From Hypericum androsaemum (taxonomy: Eukaryota; Streptophyta; Magnoliopsida; Malpighiales; Hypericaceae): 64,000 nucleotides of DNA. The position numbers and the translations under genes are program-made. Below are positions 56,881 through 64,000 of the stretch, in pieces; the first letter of the stretch is position 1, and every line of letters begins with the position of its first letter. The notes under the pieces are model-generated. The model made no database searches. It saw nothing but the letters and a program-made list of their open reading frames with translations, and was not told the DNA's origin. The stretch is taken from the NCBI GenBank assembly GCA_963995505.1, contig OZ023186.1, positions 5,084,001 through 5,148,000 of the forward strand. The letters run 5' to 3'.

Positions 56881-57045
56881 TCTCCTTTTTGGCTTCGTTA
56901 GATACAAATCATAGCAATGGAAGCACTTACGTGGGGTTCGATTGCCGGTTGCCCCCCGTGATATTGATGTGAAGCCAAGCCCTCAGATTGAGAGAGTTGA
57001 GGTTGTCCTTCCATCTCTTGTTGTTGGCTAAATGCGAACACCAGC

Positions 57046-57262
57046 TGATGGTTGACATCATCCTCATCGAGCTCTCCTTGTCGGCTGATGTCGTCCTCAT
57101 CAAGCTCGTCATCCTCATTGAGCTTTTCTTGTCGGTTGACATAGTCCTCATCGAGTTCTCCTTGCTGGTTGGCGTCGACCTCATCGAGATTTTCTTGTCG
57201 GTTGACATCGTCCTCATCAAGTTCTTTTTGACGGTTGACGTCATCCTCATCTAGCTCTTCTT
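57046..57262. repeat. ~30-bp minisatellite encoding Asp/Glu-rich repeats on the minus strand
   Basis: About seven units of the type tcatcctcatcgagctctccttgtcggttgac. On the minus strand they encode repeats of the form NRQEELDEDDV within the frame 56898-57365. An upstream frame (57251-57778) overlaps in another phase. Confidence 0.8.
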
Positions 57263-58062
57263 GTCGGTTGACGGGATGGCAGTTGTCCTCATCGTCCAGG
57301 TCCATCCACGCTTGATGCATGACTTGGGGGGTCGGGGTAGGATTGGAAATCCTTGAGTCGAACAAAGGATTTGTGTAGACATCTCTCCTTTTGAAAGAGC
57401 TTTGGTCGGCCGAGACCCTAGATAGGTATGACCAGTCTCGGTCAGGGCCGATTGGTACCAGCTCGATTCCACTTGGAGATTGCTAGCCCCTGTCCTTGCA
57501 GTCTCGTAGTGTCTCGAGTGGTTCACTCCTCGTGTACCCATCCATAAATAAGGAGTTGTTTGGAACGAGGGATACATAGGAGTTTCGGGTAGTTGACCAT
57601 AACTGAACACACCCGACGATGGCAGAGCCGTGTCGAAAGGCATGTGACCGGTACATGATTGCACGAAGGTTGGTCGGATGGGTAACGCTTCTTCCGCACG
57701 CCTAACAACGGACTCTTCACAGTGTCTTTTGGACTCATCATAGCACTTCTGAGGGACGAAGGCGGTATATGTCTCCATCAGAACGATATGTCTATAGAAC
57801 TCTTTATAGGTCTTTCAAGCAACATATGAGGCATATGACTCCATCGGGATGATGCTTGTCTTAGCCGACTTCTTGGAGGAAGCCGAAGTAGTTGAGTTCC
57901 TCCTTGCGTCAACTGAGATGTAGAAGGTGTTGGCTCTTTAGAGAGAACCGGTGCAACAGAGTTGTTGGTCGTCTTGGTTGAGCGAAGTAAGACCGCCTTC
58001 TCAGACGCCCTCCTTAGTCCCACCGAGCGTGCCAAAAAATTATTGCGGGAATAAGTGAACAA
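57251..58062 (-). pseudogene. N-terminal reading frames of the LARD interior
   Basis: Two minus-strand frames follow each other. 58062-57778 starts inside the LTR, crosses the PBS and carries LARSVGLRRASEKAVLLRS. 57778-57251 is Tyr/Ser/Pro-rich. They do not share a phase. They resemble a decayed Gag-like leader only by position, and no conserved domain is recognised. Confidence 0.3.
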
Positions 58063-58945
58063 GTAATCTGAGACGGATCCGGAGTGGTCGTCCCAAGGTC
58101 GGTCTAAAGCTGTGCTAGGCTACGGAAAGAAAAAGCAATACAAGATAAGTAGAGTAATTGTTGTATTGTGTTGGTGATGTTCATCTTCCTTGCCCGAGCC
58201 CTCTTTAACCTAACCTCCGTGCCTTCAGAATAGGAAATCATAAACTGCCTTCAAGACCTTCGGCTCCAAGTCTCAATCCCGAGAGATCCGCTTCAAGTTA
58301 TTTATTCCTAATATGATGGGATCCTCCCAACTCAGTACAAAGCGTCTTCCTTAAATGAGCAGATCCCGTCCTCGAATAGGAAGCTTTCAAAATGTGACGA
58401 CCAAGCAATCGCGGCCTAAAGAGAAACTTACCAAGTCTTGCCAAATATTGAGAATCTCGGCTCAAGTTAGGAAAATATAGATCGACTTGTCCTTCTCGAA
58501 TCTCCCACGCAAAATCTCGACTCAAGTCCGTCATCGCCCAAGATGGACATCTCGTCAGGCCCAAAGTGAATCCCAAAATGGGCTTAAGCTAACGGCCTCC
58601 TCAACCAAAGTGGACTTATTCCCGGAATTGCCTTCCCGCCTACGAAGGTCAAATGAGCTTCCCGCTCGGGTCTAAGTTGGCTTCTCACCTTCGGCTTCTC
58701 ACCTTCGGCTTCTCGCCTTAGGCTCCTCGCTCGGCTTCTCGCCTTAGGCTTCCCACCTTAAGTTTCTCGCTCGGCTTCCCGCCTTAGGCTTCTTACTCGG
58801 CCTCTCGCCGTAGGCCTCTCGCTTGGCCTCTCGCCACTTGGCCTCTCGCTCGGCCTCTCGCCTTAGGCCTCTCGCTTTAGGCATCGCGCTTGGCCTCTCG
58901 CTCGGCCTCTCGTCGTTGGCCTCTCACTCGGCCTCTCGCCACTCG

Positions 58946-61817
58946 TGTAATACCCAACAATGTGAGTTAAATTTAGTTGTGTTTAATCAAATTTGCTAAG
59001 TTATTCGATAAGATAATATATTATGTTAGAAAATAACAATGTAAATTAGCAATTAAGTTATTCTGGAAATGAAATAAGTATATAAAATAAAGTATTACAT
59101 TTTTTTTGAAAACGTGGCAACTATTTTGGCCACGATTAGATGAGATATCCATTAATTGAAATGGATGAGAAGAGTATGATATATGTCGTAATATAAAATG
59201 GGATAACTATCTTGTAAATTAAGAGTGTGTGAGCTATTTGCACCGAAACAGTTAATGGAAAAGATAACCATAAAAAGAAAAATATGGATAAGTAAAAGAT
59301 AACTAAAAGGTGGCATTATAAATTGGCCACGTAACATATGCACCATTATAAATGGGATGAGTTCCAGCTATATATATTAAAGAAAGGAAGATAAAATGAG
59401 AATGGCAACTTCACTCAGATATTTTGACAAGGTCAACCGAAATAATTAAATATAATAAGAGGACAATTAGGAACAAAATAAAAGAGATGTGTAAATGAGT
59501 TTGGATAACTTCGCAAAGCAAGGATAGGAAAAAAAGAAGAAGAAGAGGGAAACGTGGCAAGTGGAAACAAAAAGTAAAAACGTGGCAACTTGTAAAAATT
59601 TTACGGAAATCACAGATATAAATGAAAGCAGGTGGCAGGTTTAAGTAAAATACACGCTAGAGAAATTCACTAAGACATCAAGGATAAAAATAAAGAACAC
59701 CAGAGAAGGGGGGGACACAAGCACGAAAGGAGAGGTGAAAATTAACCTCAGTAAGTTTGTTTCAATTATTTTAATTTGAACTAGCGCTTCTAATTGACAA
59801 GATATGTGGGAAGATGAAGTAATAAAATTTCAAAAAGATACTGTCTTAAACATTTTAATTAGATAGTACAACATGAATTTAGCAAGACAGAATTCAAAAG
59901 AGATCAAAAAGTGAACCAACTAAAACAATAAATTAAAGAAGTGGCCGAGGGAACTTAAGGGAAAAAGTAACGGAGGTAAGTTTATAGAGTTGGAATGATT
60001 TTTTTTTGTAATAAACTGAGATAGATGTTTTGATGAATTGCTTGGAAGAAGGTAAAAACAGAAAACATGCTTATTGAATTAAGGGAATTAGAAGATTAAG
60101 TAAGGCTGTCATCTAAAGGTTTGTCGAGATTTTTATGAAAATAAAATAAAGTACCGTGGCTCTAAGTATTTATATTTAGAGTTGATGTGAACTAATTGTT
60201 ACATTGATTATTTAATCTCGATGAGAATTAAGACTACAGAATTGAAAATTTTAAGTTGTGAAGATAGTTTTTGGTCTTAACAGTGAATTGGACGGATTAT
60301 GGAAAGAACTAAAAAAAAATAGTTATTGTTACTTGGATTGTGATATTACTCACATTTTGAATGTCAGGCTTTGGAATATTTTTGAAGTTTTTGTTGGAGA
60401 AGATTATTTGGTAGATTCAGATAGTTTGTTGAGCTAAAATCGGTAAACAAATAATATGTGACTCGTGCTTTCTTTGACACACTCTATTTATTTGTCATGA
60501 TGTTTTTGAGTACATATTGTGCATCTGTCATATGAAGATGTGAGATTATGATATGTGAATATTTGGTAAATTTGGCTCATTCGGGGCATTCGATATATTT
60601 GTTCGGTTTGGAGCTTATGGATTTGTGTGATATGAAGATCTAGTTGATATGGTTATGTTTGGCTTTGGTAAGGTCTGATTATGTCTGGATTTGGTACGAT
60701 CTTGTTATGTTTGGTTTTGGTACGATATGGCTACGTTTGCATCTGGTACGATATGATTATGCATGTTATGGATTTGATATGATATGGTTGCTTACGGCGG
60801 GCAAAACTATTTGGCCGATGAGGTTGGTCTGATATAATTGGTTGCCTACGGTGGGCAGAACTATTTGACCGATGAGGTTGATATGATATGATATGGTTGC
60901 CCACGGCGGGCAGAACTATTTGGCCGATGAGGTTGGTCTGATATGATATGGTTGCCTACGGCGGGTAGAACTATTTGGCCGATGAGGTTGGTCTGATATG
61001 ATATGGTTGCCTACGGCGGGCAGAACTATTTGGCCGATGAGGTTAGTCTGATATAATTGGTTGCCTACGGCGGGCAGAACTATTTGGCCGATGAGGTTGG
61101 TCTGATATGATATGATTGCCTTCTACGGAAAGAACTATTTGGCCGAGGAGGTTGGTTGATGATGTCGCCTTTGAGATATGGTATTCTCGTATTGGAGAGG
61201 GAGTGACACGATTTAGATGCTGCCGAATAATCGTCCAATGCTGTGATTTGATTTTGAAATTATGTGTCAAATTACGTGACGGTATGGGACGTTGTTTACT
61301 CATGTTTCTGTGCTTTTGTGATTATGTGTTAAAATTTGGTCATCTCGTAAGTATGACTTTATGATATTGTACATGTCTACATGATTCAATTGCCATGTTA
61401 GTCAGATGCATGTGTTAGGTATGTCTGTGCATTGAGTGGCCAAATAAATTGCGATGCATATGTTATTTGTTTACGGTGTGTTCCAAAACACTCACCCCCT
61501 CTCACCAGTTTTGCAGGAACTCGTACACGAGTTGTATTGATTTGGAGATCTACTATGATTGTACCAAGTCCACTGTGTTCTCCAGGACTTGCATCAAGAT
61601 CTCCAGTTTGTATTTTGCTCTTTGATCTATAAGCTCCGTAGTTACACCGTTCATTTTGATCTTGGGATAAATGTAAGGAATAATTATATTCTTTTTGTGT
61701 TTTAGAAAATGTATAATTTATAAAGTTAAGATATATTCGAGGCTGGCTAGACTCATTTTGTTTTGCAAACGGGTTAGGGTTTAGCGCCGGTCATCGACCT
61801 GAGTTTGGGTCGTGACA
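58946..61817. mobile_element. solo LTR, 2872 bp, nested in the LARD 5' LTR
   Basis: Begins TGTAATACCCAACA and ends GGTCGTGACA, flanked by a perfect 5-bp duplication actcg (58941-58945 and 61818-61822). TGT..ACA ends, a 5-bp TSD and the absence of any internal region define a solo LTR. TGTAATACCC / GTCGTGACA termini are typical of large plant Ty3/Gypsy LTRs. It contains a 55-bp tandem array. No open frame in it is supported as a gene. Confidence 0.9.
60785..61165. repeat. 54-55-bp tandem array inside the solo LTR, about seven units
   Basis: Each unit has the form ggttgcctacggcgggcag, aactatttggccgatgagg, ttggtctgatatga. The first and last units are diverged. A shorter ~27-bp array (tttggtacgatatgg) lies just upstream at about 60650-60780. 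Confidence 0.9.
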
Positions 61818-62346
61818 ACTCGGCCTCTCGCTCGGCCTCTCGCTTTAGACGTCGTGCTCGACCTCTCGCTCGGCCTCTCGCCTATGCGAGCGAGAGGGGC
61901 CTCTCGCCCGTTCTCGCCCACTCGAGCGAGAGGGGCGTCTCGCCCAGTCTCGCCTACCCGAGCGAGAGGCGTCTCGCCCATTCTCGCCTACGCGAGCGAG
62001 AGGGGCATCTCGCCCGGGGTGAACCGAGTAGCCCAATAGGTTGCCCCCATGCACCAACGAGCTCGAACTGATTCACACAAACTCGGAGATAGGCCGTCAT
62101 TAACTCGCGGTATTAATTTCGTACTCCAACAATCAGTCACCCAGTCACTATGAGACCACGTCAAGTACCTCAAAATATATTAACAATGATTATTTTTATA
62201 CCTCAACACATTCTATAAAAAATGGATTGGATCAGAATCCAGATCTTTTATTAAGATGTGTCATCATCTATCACGCACTTTAAGATCCTTGGAATTGAAT
62301 AGATCTATGTATTTTTTGATGAATCAAATTTACAACAAAATTTTGA

Positions 62347-63198
62347 GGAAAAATTATTCTCATGATCCTGATATTTAGTAAAATAGATGTCGGAAACTCT
62401 GTAATTTAATTTTTGATTTTGTAACCTCTCTAATTTGAATTTATTATATAATAGAGTCTCTCGCCGTAAGTGATCAATTTTTTCATAGAAATCACGTATA
62501 TATCCTCACAAAAAATTAATAAAAAATTCCGTCTTCAGTTTTAAAATAAGTCCCCTTCGACCATGAACTTCCAAGCCGGCATCTTGAACGGCGGCGGGGG
62601 GATCGGTCTCAACGGGGACATGCCACCGCTTCCGAAGCTCTCATCGACCCTCTAGATTTCGTTATATCCTTCCCCCTCGTCTTCTCGCTCTTCCTTGCTC
62701 GACTCCATCCTCTTAAATGGAAGTACTGAGAACAGCAAGCTCCTCGCCCTAACCCACCATCACCGCGATACCTATAAGGCTGGAGATCTAATTAATTGGT
62801 CAATTTAAAATTCCTAAATCCCTCATTGCTAGCCTAACCAGGCCGGAGAACATTTGATGGAACTGCTAATTAATTGATTAGAATAAGGCGATTCTCGAAA
62901 ACCTAATTAATTGATTAACAACAAGTTTGGTTGCGTTCGTTTCTTGGTTGGGAATTTGGGAAAGTTTGGGTTAGGTCTCCGTTCGCTTGGGGTTGAAATC
63001 GGTTTGGGGATTTTTTGGTTGGAAAAATTACAGGAGTCGGTGTTCGCCGGAAAATTGATCAGAGAAGATGATCGAAGATTTTGGACCAAACTAGAAGGGG
63101 ATTGATTCTCTTAATTAAAAATAGAGGGGTTACAAAATTAGAAAGTAAACTACAGGTTCTTACCGTCTATTTTACCAGATCTTCAGAGTAATTTTCCC
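62347..63198. mobile_element. Mutator-like non-autonomous element, 852 bp, with captured GC-rich segment
   Basis: The inverted ends GGAAAAATTATTCTCA and the right-hand cagagtaattttccc are flanked by aaattttga (62338-62346) and aaattttaa (63199-63207), a 9-bp TSD with one mismatch. The arms share gtaaaatagac and a ttgtaacc block. The interior at 62540-62770 is GC-rich. Confidence 0.65.
62563..62655 (+). pseudogene. captured coding-like segment inside the 62.3-kb element
   Basis: ATG 62563 opens 30 codons beginning [19 protein letters not shown] and continuing with a Pro/Leu/Ser stretch to TAG 62653-62655. After the stop, the same frame continues with Ser/Leu-rich codons for about 40 more. It looks like the N-terminal exon of a plant regulatory-type protein damaged by one nonsense codon, but I cannot name the source gene. 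Confidence 0.35.
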
Positions 63199-63207
63199 AA
63201 ATTTTAA

Positions 63208-64000
63208 TTGTACTTTAATATATAACTAAGAACAAAGTTTCAAAACGTTAATTTTAACAATGTAATTTTTAGAAAAAGTGCCATTTGAGTGGCAGTTTTC
63301 CATTAGGGCTCCTTACTGAATTGTATATGGATATGGATTCGAATCTGAATCGGAGAAATTATGATGGAGCAGACCCGTTACAGACATGGGACCATCACTA
63401 TCAGGTACACTTCAATGTTTTCCGCTCAAAAGTTAGATTTACGTGCTTTTTTAATCTCTGTTATTTAAAGTTTACTGTTGATTTTGTTGTGTCTGTGACT
63501 GTACACCGTCTTGTTGGGTTCGTGCTGGAGAGTGATTTCTTCGGTGTTTCTTTTGTTATTTTTTTGGAAATAAAGATTCTCTGCTTCAAAAGTGACAAAT
63601 TAAATAAAGGGACACAAAAGATAGCCAAACGACAATTGTCCCAATCAATTTTAAATAAATATTTTAGATTATTTTATGTAAGCTTAATTTATAAATTAAT
63701 AATTTATATAACCAAAAATATATAATCTATTAAATTGAATCTGATATCAGCTAGTTAAATTTACCAAACACATTCATCAATCTACTTTCTACTATCAGCT
63801 ATGAATCAACTATCTGCTCCAAATCTGTTTCGCCAAAAAAGGCCTTTTAGATAAAGCTTGCCAGATCTTTAATGTATAATTAGGAAAAGACTAAAGTCAT
63901 GATTTTCATAAGAGAGTATTGGATTCAAACTTTATGAATAGAAATAATACTATTAGCCATTTGTTAAATAGGGTTCGACGGTGTTCAGCTTGAAGAAAAT
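63208..64000. other. right edge, no complete gene
   Basis: AT-rich. A short piece from ATG 63327 (MDMDSNLNRRNYDGADP...) ends at a donor-like cag|gtacac at 63405. It could be a first exon of a gene continuing beyond the window, but there is no second exon to support it. Confidence 0.3.

Larger units (their letters stand above)
53653..62208 (-). mobile_element. large non-autonomous LTR element (LARD type) with nested solo LTR
   Basis: Left LTR 53653-55043 and right LTR 58041-62208 have TGTTG..CAACA ends (the right copy starts TATTG) and a perfect 5-bp TSD cattc (53648-53652 and 62209-62213). Minus orientation is shown by a PBS-like ttttttggcacgctcggtg next to the right LTR (58037-58019) and a G-rich polypurine tract tgcggggggcat next to the left LTR (55055-55044). 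The 3.0-kb interior has no pol domain. It carries a few minus-strand frames and two tandem arrays. A 2872-bp solo LTR interrupts the right LTR. Confidence 0.88.
58041..62208 (-). repeat. 5' LTR of the LARD element, split by an insertion and lacking its TATA box
   Basis: The LTR runs 58041-58945 and resumes after the nested solo LTR and its duplicated actcg, to 62208 (about 1291 bp in all). Where the other copy reads ccttatatagagtcctttgacctaacc, this copy reads only ctctttaacctaacc. The TATA box has therefore been lost by a small deletion near 58200-58215. Confidence 0.85.

Noticed and set aside
60785..61165. Regular repeats that might suggest a CRISPR-like array
   Set aside because: Units are directly adjacent with no unique spacers, lie inside an LTR and the genome is clearly a plant's.
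61781..62071. Arg/Ser-rich frames on both strands
   Set aside because: Produced by the ctctcgcc simple repeats of the LARD LTR; composition mirrors the repeat, not a protein.
1..64000. tRNA, rRNA or snRNA genes and endogenous pararetrovirus sequence
   Set aside because: No cloverleaf with conserved arms, no rRNA core words and no pararetroviral movement or coat protein motifs were noticed on reading; a covariance-model scan would be decisive.

Overview
The window looks like nuclear DNA of a flowering plant, probably a eudicot. It has AT-rich introns with GT..AG borders, plant-typical gene families and a dense load of LTR retrotransposons, solo LTRs and TIR elements. Family assignments come from reading the translations and recalling family signatures. 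No database search was run.

Six protein-coding genes can be modelled exon by exon with consistent phases. They are: a tyrosine-aminotransferase-like PLP enzyme (6940-9413, +); a CWF19-like 2 / CwfJ splicing-linked protein (19828-24993, +); a GDP-fucose protein O-fucosyltransferase family protein (25868-30136, -); a very large chromatin-type AAA ATPase with an extended PHD finger (31505-40102, -); a small OB-fold nucleic-acid-binding protein (43190-44904, -); and a class IV (D-amino-acid / branched-chain type) aminotransferase (47157-49263, -). The four minus-strand genes are tandemly arranged. The CWF19L2 and O-fucosyltransferase genes converge tail to tail. The genes are unrelated in function, as is usual for a plant chromosome arm; no operon-like or biosynthetic cluster logic is visible.

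Mobile DNA fills much of the rest. 0-6 kb holds a LINE scrap, a hAT-type MITE with a perfect 8-bp target-site duplication (TSD), and several Mutator-like or foldback elements, one nested in another. 10.0-15.3 kb is a nearly intact, young Ty3/Gypsy chromovirus-type element with a 5-bp TSD. 16.9-18.2 kb is a solo LTR related to the big element further right. 40.3-41.5 kb and 45.1-46.3 kb are Mutator-like elements, each sitting about 0.2 kb upstream of a gene start. 49.7-52.5 kb is a TIR element that carries a piece of a FAM32A-like gene and was later hit by a 1.29-kb non-autonomous LTR element. 53.65-62.2 kb is a large non-autonomous LTR element (LARD type) on the minus strand; its 5' LTR has lost its TATA box and is split by a 2.87-kb solo LTR. 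62.3-63.2 kb is another Mutator-like element with a captured GC-rich segment.

The observations most worth a second look are: a tandem duplication of a splice acceptor and exon start in the CWF19L2 gene; an open 102-nt cassette-like exon in the O-fucosyltransferase gene; a canonical -1 slippery heptamer at the gag frame break of the young Ty3 element; and the small non-autonomous LTR element with its own single reading frame.
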